DNA from: Daucus carota subsp. sativus | Lineage: Eukaryota > Streptophyta > Magnoliopsida > Apiales > Apiaceae | Direction: 5' to 3' | Assembly (NCBI RefSeq): GCF_001625215.2 | Contig: NC_030381.2 | Coordinates: forward strand, 49,499,214-49,563,213 | Length of the DNA stretch: 64,000 nucleotides | Part shown: one piece after another, positions 11,180-23,422 of the stretch | Numbering within the stretch: the first letter of the stretch is position 1 | Layout: the number at the start of each line of letters is the position of its first letter | Made by a program: the position numbers and the translations under genes | Notes under the pieces: generated by a model | The model's input: only the letters and a program-made list of their open reading frames with translations | The model's database searches: none | What the model was told of the DNA's origin: nothing

Positions 11180-13115
11180 ATTCATGGGTTGATTACCATC
11201 TTTCCACTGGCTGGTTTCGGGAGGTGTTCGTTGGGAACTAGTAGCCCCTTGTTCTTTCACTGAAGCTAGCGTGGCCATGGCATCATCTATAGTTGGCTGA
11301 GTATCAATCGAACCAAATGTCAGATAAGTGATATTGGAATACACATGTGTTTAGGGAGTTAACTGCAAAACAATTTTGTTAATTATTAATAATGAAACAA
11401 CCTTTGCAGAGCAGAAACGAGGCCAGAATGACTCCCACATTGAGCTAGCAAATTTTTATCTATTTCCACCACCAAGTAAAAAATGTGAATATCTAACATT
11501 TGTAATCAAGTAACTGTAAAGATACAATCATATGTATAGCATCTACAGAAAATGAAATTATTTAAATTCTCTAAATAGCTAAACAGTTATCTGAGAGAAG
11601 TAAAGAGAGAACGTAGGAATAAGAGAAAGATCTATCATGCATCACATGTCACAAGAGTTGTGTCTATTAGCGAGGAGCCCAGAACTGAAAAGAGAATAAA
11701 ATTATGATTTGTATTTATCTTGCAACTTAGGAATGCAAATAATAAATCCATGCAAGGCACTGTCTTCAAACTATTAACAAATTTCATACTAAAATTATTA
11801 TTAAATGTTTAATATTTGTTGAATTTTTTAAAAAGAATTTGATAAATTATAATATATATATAGAGAGAGAGAGAGAGAGTCTTACTCCAATACAAACCAA
11901 ATTAGCCTACAAACTAAAAACCGGTCTCTGGCCAATTTTTAATCACTATTTTTAACTACAGAAATCAATAATTTGTACATCACAAATCACTATTTTACAT
12001 ATAACATATCTCACGAATATAAATATATACATACACATATATACAGCGTATATGATCATCATCTTCACACGTACTGAAATAATGGACCTTCCACCACCAT
12101 TACTACCATCTGACTTGACACCAACTGCTACAATCACTAATAGCACCGCCGCTAGCAACCATATCTTACCACAATTAGCGACTATTATGGACCTCCTATA
12201 ACCACAATTGATCATCAATAATTGACAACTAATAGTTAAGATAAGTAGATTTTCTAAATTATGAAAAATAAAAATTGCAGATTTTACTGTATAAATCATT
12301 GATTAATACAGTATAAACTAGTGATTAATACAGTATAAACTAGTAGAATCATTCTGATATTAATGGGACTGCATGTAAGTAATGAGTTGTCATTTAATAT
12401 AACACTGTTTTAAATGTAGAAAAGAGGGCTCAAATTGATCAATCTACTGTTACAATTCACAAGATAATTTTCTATTGGTACATCATGCTTCATTTTATGA
12501 CATATCACTACTGTATAGAGTATAGACTATGGAACAAGTTCTTTTTGGGCCAATTACACTAAAACCTGATATCCATATTCTTGTTATATTACTACAATCA
12601 ACAAATACAATTATGTGCCTATTAAAATTATCAATAAGCAAAACTGTTAAGCTACTAACAAAATTAGAAGTACTCCCAAGTACATTTACTTCTAATATAT
12701 TGGTTCAAACTTTTTTTGTTCAAAAAAATAAAAAATAATAAGCCAAGCTAACCTTTTCACACCGAGTCAATACCAACAAACCAAGAGGAGGAATGCTACC
12801 CTTTGCCACAGAGATATCTAGAAGTTAAATTCACGATGTGAAGAAATAATCCCTTGCAATCAAACAGCTCAAGTTTTTCTTCTTCTGCAAAAAGATCATC
12901 AACGATGTGAAGTACTTTTTACAAGTTATATTAGATGTATAACGGCAACCTATAAATTCAAATCGAATAATTTTAGAAAGAATATTATGAAAAATTAATT
13001 AACAAGTCATATGCATAAGTCCAGGAAAAACATTCACGATTGGCTCACATTTTTCCATGATCCCAGCTATTCCCAAAGTCCATGTCCTTTCATCCCAGCC
13101 TTTTCCAAAAGACAT
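11180..13115 (-). pseudogene. Decayed LisH (LEUNIG-N-like) gene copy
   Basis: Exon remnants appear in the same order as in the intact gene at 2981-5519. Exon 1 at 13049-13115 (MSFGKGWDERTWT...) has lost one base. Exon 2 at about 12854-12949 keeps the acceptor and the LisH outline (LYI.YNL..VLHIVDDLFAEE) but has two in-frame stops and no donor. Exon 3 at about 11402-11478 keeps WESFWPRF but is shifted. The exon 4 start at 11296 downwards reads PTIDDAMATLASVKEQGATS and resembles exon 4 of the copy at 16535-17237. Frameshifts and stops in several exons make a functional product unlikely. Exons 5 and 6 were not found. Confidence 0.75.
11851..11879. repeat. AT/GA microsatellite
   Basis: A short run of AT dinucleotides is followed by GA dinucleotides. 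It lies inside the long second intron position of the decayed LisH copy. Confidence 0.8.
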
Positions 13116-14333
13116 CTCCCTTAATTAAAACAATCCATAGAGGTACAGAATAAGAAAGCACAGGACCCGAGAAAATAACGAAAAAAAGTAGTATTTAAGC
13201 ATAAATTGAAGAAATTTCCAGCGCAGGGGTTTACGGTCCAAAATCAAGACGGTTTTTAACTTTGCATCCAGAGAGAGCACAGAAGCACTTAGATGAAATT
13301 TAGAAAATGATATATTTAAAAGTGTGACAAAGAATATTGGATTAGTGCTGCAATACAAACACCGGTGAAACTTTTAGCTTCTAAACAATTAGTGTTACAA
13401 CATAAATATGGGCCTAATCCTTTTTCTTAATATATTAATCAAAATACTTAATAGAATAGTACAGTATACCTTATAATTGTTCATGCCCACTGCCTTCATA
13501 CGTGTGACATTGTTGATCTAACCCTTTTGATAGCTAAATTCGTAAAACATTTGATGTCCCTTTAGAGTACCTTTTACTCACTAATGTTGACTTGTATCTC
13601 ATCAACATTGCGCACCATGCTGAATTTGCAGCAAATGTATTTAGCTGACTAGCTGCTAATGTGCAAGCCTTGCACATTCAATGTCGCATCCTACTAGTTC
13701 ATAAACCATGGGCACTCTCATGAATCCCTATGGACTATACATTGAATTTTGTAGCAAAGAGATACGGGGCTAGCAATTTTCCCTACTACTTCCACTAAAA
13801 AATATTGTTACCGGTATTCCTTATTACCATAACGAACATCCATAACAGAGTGGGGTCCCAGCCTAACCGGCAGTTACTAGCGCATTTTGCGAGTCATGAG
13901 GAGGAAAGTTGTGATCTTCCCCGAGTTTCATATTGACAATTAAGCACCTTAGACACTTGTAAACTCACGAAATTTGTATGGACTAAATCGTTCTTAATGA
14001 TATACAAAAAAACGACAAAATACTTGATATCTGAAATGAGCCCAACTATTTTATTAGCATTACAGCAACACTGTATATATTGAACCGAGTCTAAGAATAA
14101 AAAACAATGTAATGGCCAATAGAGACCGTTCAGGTGCCATTGTGGATTTCCTACAAACTGTACCAACATATCTCATACCATAGGTAAACAAGATAAATGG
14201 CCTAAACTAAACCAATAGACGGGATTACGCTATTTTATAAAGCATTAATGCTTTTTATAAAGGGTATAGAATGTTCACCGCTCCAAATGTCAAAAACGTA
14301 TACAATTTATTAATGCATATTATAGCAACAATT
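13116..14333. other. No gene recognised
   Basis: Spacer between the decayed LisH copy and the palindrome. Short open frames on either strand lack splice context or known motifs. Confidence 0.5.
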
Positions 14334-15619
14334 TATCTTTACTGTTTGATTAACTTCAAATAATATCTTAGTTTAACATCTTAATAATATGTCTGTATAA
14401 TATCCCTAAATTTTATTAAATTGATTCTCAGCCTTCCATGGATGATGTTATAGCGATGCTAGCTTCATCAGAAAAGCAAGGGGCTATTGGTTCCAGACAA
14501 GCTCTACGTGGGAATCCACCACAAAATGTGATTCCCATTCCTGTGACTAACTAACCAGCTGATGATTGCTAATAGCGGTCCAGCTATGGACAATTTTATG
14601 GAAAACCCACCAGTGAGTTCGTTGCTAACTCCTCCTATGACTAGCCTACATAGAGCTGGTAAGCATCCTGTGGATACTGACACTGTTGGTATTCTCGGGA
14701 GACCGTCTGCGCCTTTCGGTAATCCCACGTAGTTTACTTATGTGTGATTGTAATTTCTGTTTATATAGCGAAGCGAAATTGTATGTTACATATTTGAATT
14801 AAGGTAAATTTTTTTTATATTGCAGCTAATAGATTATACTCAATACTTCTCGTAACCTATATAATTAATTATATTGTATTCTTATTTTGAGATTTAGTTG
14901 CGGACCTGATAGGCTGATAGCATGGCTTTTATTTGTACAAATGAATTGCACCTTAATGATTTCAATTTGACCAGTGACGTCATCATTTGGCATGAAGGGA
15001 CTATAATTGAAGAATCTGGAAAATGTATTCCAAATTTGAATGGACATTATCTATATATTCCTTTGGAACTTACAGATAACAATTTCTGATCTTTCTGTGT
15101 CACAGCAACCAACATTTTCCAGTTACTATTCAGTCTCCAATGCAAGTTGCCGAGGAATATATACACTAAAATAAAAACCCTTTGGGTAACATTTTGTGAA
15201 AGCTGAATGGAGATTGTGACTCTTTTATTCTTGTGCAGGGTCCTAGAAATGATGTGGTTGCTGAAAGGTCTGATCAAATTGAATCAAATCGGCTTGGACA
15301 GAATTCAGCGTATCCACCATCATGATTTCATGGGGGGTTGTCTAAGTTGTTGAGGAAATAGTTTTGAAGGTAAATCCGTTAGTCGCAATCTTGTTTTATC
15401 AAACTATATAGCGGTTATTAGTACCCCAGAGTCAAATACAACTCATTTTCACAATTTGGTATTTTACTTGTGGTTTCCGCACTATGTTAAATATTAAAAT
15501 ATTTAGTGGTAGTAGTAGATTTTTTTTCTAGTTTACTATTCATTTAAATGCAAGAATTATGTTACTAATTGCATATCTTTTATTTGCTATAAGTATTTGC
15601 TATAAGTATTTACTATAGT
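14334..15619 (+). pseudogene. Left arm of palindrome: inverted copy of LisH-gene exons 4-6
   Basis: This plus-strand segment is a near-identical inverted copy of 15653-17335 without the MITE. It contains exon 4 (14432-14728), exon 5 (15109-15157) and exon 6 (about 15240-15326, ending with a TGA). Exons 1-3 are absent: the copy begins at the first bases of intron 3. It is broken: a 4 bp insertion in exon 4 gives an in-frame stop after IPIPVTN, the exon 4 donor AG|GT is now AC|GT, and the exon 5 donor GT is GA. It is therefore a partial inverted duplicate and not a gene. Confidence 0.85.
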
Positions 15620-15652
15620 ATAGTATGTTACTAATTGCAACTCTTTAATACA

Positions 15653-17335
15653 ACTATAGTAAATACTTATAGCAAATAAAAGATATGCAATTAGTAACAT
15701 ACATAATTCTTGCATTTAAATAAATAGTAAACTAGAAAAAAAATCTACTGCTACCACCAAATATTTTAAGATTTAACATAGTGCGAAAACCACAAGCAAA
15801 ATACCAAATTGTGAAAATGAGTTGTATTTGACTCTGGAGTACTAATAACCGCTATATAGTTTGATAAAACAAGATTGCGGCTAATGGATTTACCTTCAAA
15901 ACTATTTTCTCAACAACTTAGATAACCCCCTATGAAATCATGATGGTGGATACGTTGAATTCTGTCCAAGCCGATTTGATTCAATTTGATCAGACCTTTC
16001 AGCAACCACATCATTTCTAGGACCCTGCAGAAGAATAAAAGAATCACAATCTCCATGCAGCTTTTACAAAATGTTGCCCAAAGGGTTTTTATTTTAGTGT
16101 ATATATACCTCGGTAACTTGCATTGGAGACTGAATAGTAACTGGAAAATGTTGGTTGCTGTGACACAAAAAGATCAGAAATTGTTATCTGTAAGTTCCAA
16201 AGGAATATATAGATAATGTACATTCAAATTTGGAATACATTTTCCAGATTCTTCAATTATAGTCCCTTCATGCCAAATGATGACGTCAATGGTCAAATTG
16301 AAATCATTAAGGTGCAATTCATTTGTACAAATAAAAGCCATGCTATCAGCCTATCAGATCCGCAACTAAATCTCAAAATAAGAATACAATATAATTAATA
16401 ATATAGGTTACAAGAAGTATTGAGTATAATGTATTAGCTGTAATATAAAAAAGATTCACCTTAATTCAAATATGTAACATACAATTTCGCTTCGCTATAT
16501 AAACATAAATTACAATCACACATAAGTAGACTACCTGGGATTACCGAAAGGCGCAGACGGTCTCCCGAGAATACCAACAGTGTCAGTATCCACAGGATGC
16601 TTACCAGCTCTGTGTAGGCTAGTCATAGGAGGAGTTAGCAACGAACTCACTAGTGCTGTAATCCGATCCGGGCAGCTCGCGAGCTCGCCCGGCTCGAACT
16701 CGTTTTGATGGGCTCGGCTCGGCTCGTTTAGTTAATCGAGCTCGAGTTCGGGCAGAGGTTTTGGCTCGTTTTGTTAAACGAGCTGGCTCGGCTCGACTCG
16801 TGAAAATTAACGAGTCGGATTCGGGTAGCATTTTAGGCTCGATTTAGTGTTAAATTAAACGAGTCGGCTCGCCCGACTCGTTAAACTCGGCTCGTTTAGC
16901 TAAACGAGCTAGCTCGACTCGACTCGTGAAAATAAACGAGTCGAGTTCGGGCAAAGATTTAGGCCCGTTTTCTTAAACGAGCCGGCTCGGCTCGACTAGA
17001 TAAAACTCGGCTCGAATTATGCTCGGCTCGCCCGGACCGAATAACAGCCCTAGAACTCACTGGTGGGTTTTCCATAAAATTGTCCATAGCTGGACCGCTA
17101 TTAGCAATCATCAGCTGGTTAGTCACAGGAATGGGAATCACATTTTGTGGTGGATTCCCACCTAGAGCTTGTTGGGAACCAATAGCCCCTTGCTTTTCTG
17201 ATGAAGCTAGCATCGCTATAACATCATCCATGGAAGGCTGAGAATCAATTTAATAAAATTTAGGGATATTATATAGACATATTATTGAGATGTTTAACTA
17301 AGATATTATTTGAAGTTAATCAAACACTAAAGATA
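15653..17335 (-). repeat. Right arm of large inverted repeat (palindrome)
   Basis: It is the reverse complement of 14334-15619, with a spacer of only about 33 bp (15620-15652) between the arms. The arms share exons, introns and 3' flank of a LisH gene; the arm ends near the centre read TACTATAGT and ACTATAGTA. The right arm is longer by 402 bp plus 8 bp because of the hAT MITE at 16651-17052, so the duplication pre-dates the insertion or the left copy escaped it. Confidence 0.9.
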
Positions 17336-18898
17336 CCTGTACGGAGGGTCGTGAGTTTCCTCTAGCTTTGTTTGCTAGTCTGGAGGAGAATTGAGGCCAG
17401 AATAGCCTCCACCAATCCTTTAGCATGTCTTTGTCCGAATCCAGTACTAAGTAAGAAAATGTAATTGAAAACAAGAAAACAAGATATATATAAATATGAG
17501 TATAAATATATTGAGAACAGGTTTTAGCCTGAGCAATGCAGACCAATTATTTTGCATATTTTCTACATTTTTTATGTTATATAGTTCTGCACTCAGAACA
17601 ATTGGTCACCCTGTTCTCATGGAAAAAGATATTTTCAATTGAATCACGGCCTATATAAAGATTGTGTGTATGTGGGTAGACTGTGTACACAAACTATATG
17701 GATAGCATCCACAGAAAAAACTTTATAAAACCCCTGTACATAGCCAACACAATTTAAGGAGAGTTGGAAAGAGAGACAAGTTATAAAACAAAAGATCTAT
17801 TTGGTATGTCACCGAATGCTTCTGCTATTGGCCCTCAAGGAAAAGAAACAGACATTACTCTAAAACTTATTCATGTTGCAATTAAGAATAGAAATTTAGA
17901 ACTATGAATTTTAAACTGAAGTCTGGATATGATGATGATAAAATGGGGCCGCAAGTTTTAAGTAATATATATTTCTGTTTCATATAAATCTTCTCAAGTG
18001 AAAAGGATGTCGGTGCCTCACAAATGAGCATAATTGGCTAGGTAGTTTGTAAAATTATACTTTTTTCAGGCATTTTTGAACTACACGGATTCAAAACTCC
18101 TTCGCAAATATTATTGCACAAATACAACTTTGCAACCCAATGCAACTAAAGCATACAATAAAGTTGCAACCACAATCAACCAAATGCAACTAATCCATAA
18201 AAAGCTAAAAAATAGTAATTCGGATGCAATTGGTTACAGCTCTGCAGATATTTTATTTTCAGGGTGTGAGAAGTAGGAGTGCAAATAAATTTCAAAAAGT
18301 TCTATTTTGTTGATTCCTTCTTTTTTCTCTTCTCTAATTTTTGGTTTAGAGTCGGTGAACACATTAAAAAGTTACATTCAACAAGAATCTTTTAGTTGTC
18401 AAAAATAGTCTCATTTTTGTATAATGTAAAACAATTCATGAATAAAAAATATTAACCACATTCACTTGGGACAACATAAAGAACGTGCTCCACTAAAACA
18501 ATATTATGAAATCACCCCTAAATCAAATAATACTATTATGTTCCTTAATTATGTAATTCATATGAAAAACTACATGCAAAGATCAAATAAGAAAAAAAAT
18601 GAAGTAATACCAAATAATAAGACATATGATGTGAGTTTTTAATTACTTACATTCACCCAAGTCAAGGTTGGCTTCTACAGCGAATACGTCAGCAGCAACG
18701 TGAAGTCCCTTTTCTTTCATATAATTGTATATGCAGTGGTTCAGCCTAAGAATTTTCGTATCCAAAAAGAGAAAAAATAACATTAATGAATTAAAAGCTG
18801 ATCCATTTGAAAAAAGAACAATCAACAAGTCAAATGCCCGTATCAAAGAAATCCTGTCATGAAATAACCCACATCTTTTTAGAATCCCCAGATGCCAT
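15938..18898 (-). pseudogene. LisH-domain LEUNIG-N-like gene disrupted by a hAT MITE
   Basis: Model: complement of join(15938..16024, 16109..16157, 16535..17237, 17337..17446, 18651..18745, 18873..18898). Exon sizes 95, 110 and 49 nt are identical to the intact paralogue at 2981-5519. Residues 9-34 are a LisH motif (MLNHCIYNYMKEKGLHVAAD) and residues 50-59 read KDWWRLFWPQ (LUFS-like). With the MITE and one target duplication removed, the exons total 660 nt, a multiple of three, so the gene was open when hit. As it stands, exon 4 runs into the MITE after ENPPVSS and stops at about 16959, giving a product of about 169 residues that keeps LisH and the WW/FW block. The truncated protein might still be made, so 'pseudogene' is a cautious call. 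There is no WD40 domain. Confidence 0.75.
16651..17052. mobile_element. hAT-family MITE (402 bp) with 8 bp target duplication
   Basis: The ends are TAGTGCTGTAATCCGATCC and, reversed, TAGGGCTGTTATTCGGTCC. They are flanked by perfect 8 bp duplications GAACTCAC at 16643-16650 and 17053-17060; the empty site is preserved in the left palindrome arm. An 8 bp duplication and TAGGG-type ends are typical of hAT elements. The interior is GC-rich and made of CGAGC/GCTCG motifs, which could fold strongly. It has no transposase. A second copy is at 60455-60868. Confidence 0.93.
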
Positions 18899-20138
18899 TA
18901 TCTTCAATCAAATAGTCTGGAAATCACAGATATTTGAATTACAAAGGTGCACAGATTAAACAAAACAAAAAAAGATAAAACTAACTTTCACAGCAAAGAG
19001 ATGACAAATTTTAGAATTTTCATGGGGGTGAAAAAAAATCATTCGTACCTTCACAATTGAGAGACGAGAAAAACAGAGGCCTGCAGAGAGAAACAGAGGT
19101 ACTGGATTAAGTCAAAGGATTGGGGAAAAAAAGTTTTATATAAAAGAATATGAAATGGTATATGAATCTTTTATTCTTTTTTTGCTATATTTCAGTGGGT
19201 AACAGCTTGCTCTTGACAAGATTTAGATTCCCATTCAAAAATCCAAGAGGAAAAAAAAGACACCAACACGAAATTAATTATATTGGGCCCAAAATATTTT
19301 TTAATTTTTTTAAAAGGAATGTATGATTTGTCTATAGTATTGAATGTTAAGGGAACTTGGAAATTGTTGACTTTTTCCACAAGTATCACAATTTTAAGAT
19401 TCAGGGATAATCATGTCACAAATCTCATCTCTCAACCCATCTTTAATAACAAAAGGTAATGTTTTCAAACCTCACTCACCTCATACTCAAATAAATTACG
19501 TATACTACCAAACCAAAAAATATTGTTATTCTTTGAAGAGAATTTTGTAAGTGTAAACAAAAATGAAAATTTAATGAGAAGTGATATAAATATATAGGCC
19601 CTGATCATTTTAGTTTTAAATTTTGTTAATTATAATTTTAACATGATTATACTGTTTCTTTATCCTTTCAATAAAATTAAGAACTCGGATTCGTATCGAG
19701 TTCATTCTTCTGTACAACATTTAACATTTAATCTTAAAAAGAATTTCTAATAATATTTAGCCCAAGTTGTCAAAGAGAAATTGAACAATACTTATTATTT
19801 TATTTATTCTTTTCAATTTGCAACCACGGAGTCTCATTCAAAATCAAAAAGTATTTTTGATTCATATAACTTTTGTTTAATACTTCTGAATATTCTTATT
19901 CCATTATTCTTTATAGCATTGAGCTTATGTTGTATTTCATCTCTGTTTTTTTTTAATTTTTAGATATTAATATATTGGATGTTGACTTTTCTAAATATAA
20001 ATGGTAATCTAGAAAGAGGTATTTTTCGATTATTGGGGTGAGGCAATTCTCGAGGATTCTTCTAAGCTATAAACTACTTAATCACCTAACTAACTTATAA
20101 TGCAATCGTTGCGTTATTAAGTAACTATTACTTACTAA
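18899..20138. other. No gene recognised
   Basis: Upstream flank of the minus-strand LisH copy and AT-rich spacer. No motif-bearing open frame is seen. Confidence 0.5.
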
Positions 20139-20502
20139 GAGCATCTCCAACGTTGCTCCTAAATCATTCTTTAAAAAATAATATAAAATGTGGCTCCTAG
20201 TAAGTTAATACATCAGAGAACGTGAGAACTCCAATGCTACTCTTTATAGTTAGCTCCTAATTCACATTTTATATTTATTTTATATAAGTGGGAGGAAAAA
20301 ATTAACTAAAAGAGAGAGAAGATTGGAAAGAAAATAATATTATATTGAATTAAGAGCTACTAGATGCTCTTTAAAAGAATGGAGAGAGAGTAGGCTCCTA
20401 AATTTTTAAAGAGTATCTAGGAGCCCATTGGAGCACTAGATTTTGATTTGCTCCTAAAATTTGGACTTAGGAGCTTGTTTAGAGAGCCCATTGGAGTTGC
20501 TC
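20139..20502. mobile_element. Tourist/PIF-Harbinger MITE
   Basis: The ends GAGCATCTCCAACG and TTGGAGTTGCTC are inverted repeats, with TAA duplicated at 20136-20138 and 20503-20505. The body contains several ggagcc/ctcctaa inverted motifs. The 364 bp size and 3 bp target duplication fit this class. Confidence 0.85.
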
Positions 20503-20543
20503 TAAGAATATATATATATAACATATGAAAAGGCCCTTTGGGG

Positions 20544-20730
20544 CTATGTTACCCGGACTCAGCAAAAAGTGTCCAACATGAAGACGTGTCTGAGTGTCAG
20601 ACTCGACAATAATTTGAAAATTTTACATGTTTTTGGCCTGAAGTAAGTGTCGGAATGTCCATACCCATGTCCGAGTGTCGAGTGTCCAACACGGGTCCTC
20701 GAAGCAAAATGAAGAGTCTGGGTAACATAG
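20544..20730. mobile_element. Small hAT-like MITE (187 bp)
   Basis: The ends CTATGTTACCCGGACTC and GAGTCTGGGTAACATAG are inverted repeats, flanked by perfect 8 bp duplications CTTTGGGG at 20536-20543 and 20731-20738. The interior contains several tgtccaacac/gagtgtc motifs, also seen near 300 and 35.5 kb. Confidence 0.88.
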
Positions 20731-22590
20731 CTTTGGGGCACATAAAAACGTTACTAGTTTCCTATCCATTACAAAGTATTACAAAGTAAATAGCTTTGAA
20801 AAGGCCCCATTTGGCCCCAAAAGAGCACAGAACAAAATAAAGGCCCTCTATGGCACATAAAAAGGCTACTGACTCTTATGTTTACTATCCATTACAAAGT
20901 ATACATTTGTTTTGAGTGATGGTGTGGAGATTATTAAGCACGGCTAGCTAATAAACAACCCACGTGTGTCGTGTGTGGGTCTCATTCTTAAAAGTAGTGA
21001 AGAGTGGAAACATAGTTATACTTTATTTCAGAAACCCAACCAATTTCAGCATAAACATATGTTAATGCTTTCTATGGGTAAGAAACGCCTACTTCAAATG
21101 CATATGTTTTGCATGGATAAAGCATGTTTGTCTTGTGTTTTCACACCAAGGCATATTACCATTTTCACGGATTGTGTTGTTTTGGGCTTTTTTTCCCTCA
21201 AATTGCCTCAACGAGCCATCACCCCCGAAAAACATAACTGACTGCTTTAATCAAATAACCCACTCAGTTTAAACAAATTTTAAAACTCAATATTTACAAG
21301 TTAACAAAGAATGGGCAATATTCATGAATTATTCTCGAAGACAATTGTCCGATATTCTACCAAGTATTGTATTCGCACATAATTGATGTTAATTGTTCAT
21401 TGTTTCCTATAGAATTTACCTATACTCGAATAGAATGATCTTAAGTGTACAGAGAAATTACCTAGAATTGAGGGTCCTCTTGCTGAAGAAAGCCTTGAAA
21501 AGCTGAGAAGCAGTTGGTAATTTTTGAATTAGCATCACTCGCCCCATTCCTGTTTCAGTCCCATTCTGTTTCAGTCTCCGTGGAATATGCAGGTGACCCT
21601 TCTCATTTTCACAGTTCTTCTAATTTCATCCGCTCATCACTGTTCAACCCACATGAGAAGCATTTTCATATATTTTGATGATTTATTCTTTTCAATTTAG
21701 ATTTTAATAAATTGTATTATATGTTATTAAAACAGATTAAGATTTTAATTTTGTTTGAAAATTGTCCCTAAATGAGATAGATTAACAGTTTAATTTATCA
21801 TATTTAGTTATGTCCTTGATTCAATTTATTCAATTTATGATCTGAATATATTTTATTTGTTTATTAAAATTTTATAACAGTGAAAAGTTAAATATAAAAA
21901 TAATAGCTAAAAGTTTCATATAATGCATATCTCTTTAAATATTCGTGATAATATTGTTTTAATAATAAATTATTTATGTAGAAGTATATCAGCATTAATC
22001 TTTTTAAATTGATAAGTATAATTAAGAAATGAGGTATTTAATTAGAATTTTAATGCACTGATAATAATGTAAAGATTTTAATGAATTGTACTTGATTTTA
22101 TGCGGATAATTGATAAAATGTCACGACAGAATTGATGTAGAGTCTTTGACATTTAAACACAATACTTTAATGTTTTATTGAATTAATGAGATTTCACAAA
22201 CTAAAAATCACCGGACAATCCTGAAAACATCCTTTTACGAAGTATAATAAAATCTTTCAGTATTTGAATAATATTATATATATTTAAATGAATTTTAAAA
22301 AAACTTAATTGAACACCATCCCTTTTAACCATAATTTAAAACTCAAACCCCAGCAGATTTTGATGAAATTAAATTTTTTAATAAAATACTTTAAAATTCT
22401 GATATATTTTTTAAATCTGAGTTAATCACCTAAATTTTATAAATGGAAAAAAAATCCTATAAAATTCTAATCAAATACGTCCCCGGATTTTGTTACATTA
22501 CCGAGTTAGGATTTGATTTACAAAGTTGTTGATTCCTCCATAAACCGCCTTTCATCTTACATAGGGTTATCGAGTGGTAAACACGTTTCG
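20731..22590. other. Spacer with an imperfect local duplication
   Basis: The phrases cacataaaaa...ctatccattacaaagtat occur twice (about 20738-20780 and 20853-20902), marking an old duplication of about 120 bp. The rest is AT-rich with no gene. Confidence 0.5.
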
Positions 22591-22593
22591 CGC

Positions 22594-22602
22594 CTATATA
22601 TA
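22594..22602 (+). promoter_or_regulatory. TATA box of the HABP4-like gene
   Basis: CTATATATA lies 55-63 bp upstream of the ATG at 22657, a typical distance for a plant gene with a short leader. It suggests that the promoter is intact even though the coding frame is shifted. Confidence 0.6.
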
Positions 22603-22656
22603 CACGTACCATTGTCCCATTACGCTCTTCATAAACACAAGTTATTCTTATTCACT

Positions 22657-23422
22657 ATGGGTACTCTGGCTAATGCTTTCGTTCTCCTGGCCGATCAAGA
22701 AGGCGAAGAAGCTTCTACCATTATAGCACTAAAGTCTGCAGAGTTAATTGCGGTGAAGAAGAAGATCACCGCGGAAAAGGAAAAAGCCAAGGCCAAGAAC
22801 AAGAAGCCAAAGAAAAGTTCAGTGAAGAATGGAGGAGGCGGGGGGGGAAGAGGGCCAAAGGAGTTTGGATGGTCGTCAGCATAACGGACCCTCTGATGGC
22901 AGCAGCAATCGTAATGGCCGGGGTGATGGACCTGTGTACATGAAAAGCTGCAAGGCAGTTGGCCATCATGGTAATGAGAATCAAAGAAAAGTTTCTGTTA
23001 GGACTGTTCCTCTGTCAAGGGAAGAGTCACGTGAACGATGGCTTGCTAGAGAGGAGGAGAATAGGAAAGATATGGCAATGATGACTTTAAAAGAATACGA
23101 GGAACAGAAGGCCTATGAGAAGCAGAAGGCTGAGAAGACGAATTTGAGTGTTTCTGTGAGCGAAGCAACACTCGACAATACCAACACAACGCAGAATTCC
23201 AAGAATGTAACTGTCAAGAAGGATAGCTATCTTGACAAGAATGAAAAATCCAAGGATGAAAAGTATTGGAAGGCTCATAAAAAAGTGAACATTGCGGGAT
23301 TCTTTACTGATGAGGATAATACTATGAAGGTGGGAGCAGCAGGGCCTGCACTTGATTTAAGTGAGACGAGTTTCCCCGTCCTTGGTAAAGTCACAAAGCC
23401 AATAAAATTTTATTGGGAATAG
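22657..23422 (+). pseudogene. Stm1/HABP4-like (RGG-type) RNA-binding protein, frameshifted
   Basis: The start gives MGTLANAFVLLADQEGEEA, like the N-terminus of plant RGG proteins related to yeast Stm1 and animal HABP4/SERBP1, which bind mRNA and ribosomes in the cytoplasm. A basic Lys-rich stretch (KKKITAEKEKAKAKNKK) and a Gly-rich start follow; the frame then ends at TAA 22882-22884. The next frame is open from about 22829 to TAG 23420-23422 and holds the rest: the MMTLKEYEEQKAYEKQK block (the conserved MTLxEYE motif), KYWKAHKKVNIAGFF and a C-terminal LSETSFPVLG typical of the family. The two frames differ by one base, and the switch lies at or near a run of eight Gs (22840-22847). It could be a true mutation, an assembly error, or a young retrocopy, since there is no intron. 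A decayed copy is at 8572-9010. Confidence 0.7.

Noticed and set aside
11952-12299. 115-residue minus-strand frame
   Set aside because: No domain, biased hydrophobic composition, and no splice or promoter support; probably chance.
15047-15277. Twin frames of 76 codons at 15047-15277 and 15986-16216 as a gene pair
   Set aside because: They are antisense reads of LisH-gene introns and exons 5-6 in the two palindrome arms.
16619-16831. Arg/Ala-rich minus-strand frame (and its twin at 60366-60635)
   Set aside because: It lies inside the hAT MITE arrays of CGAGC motifs; it is a by-product of base composition.
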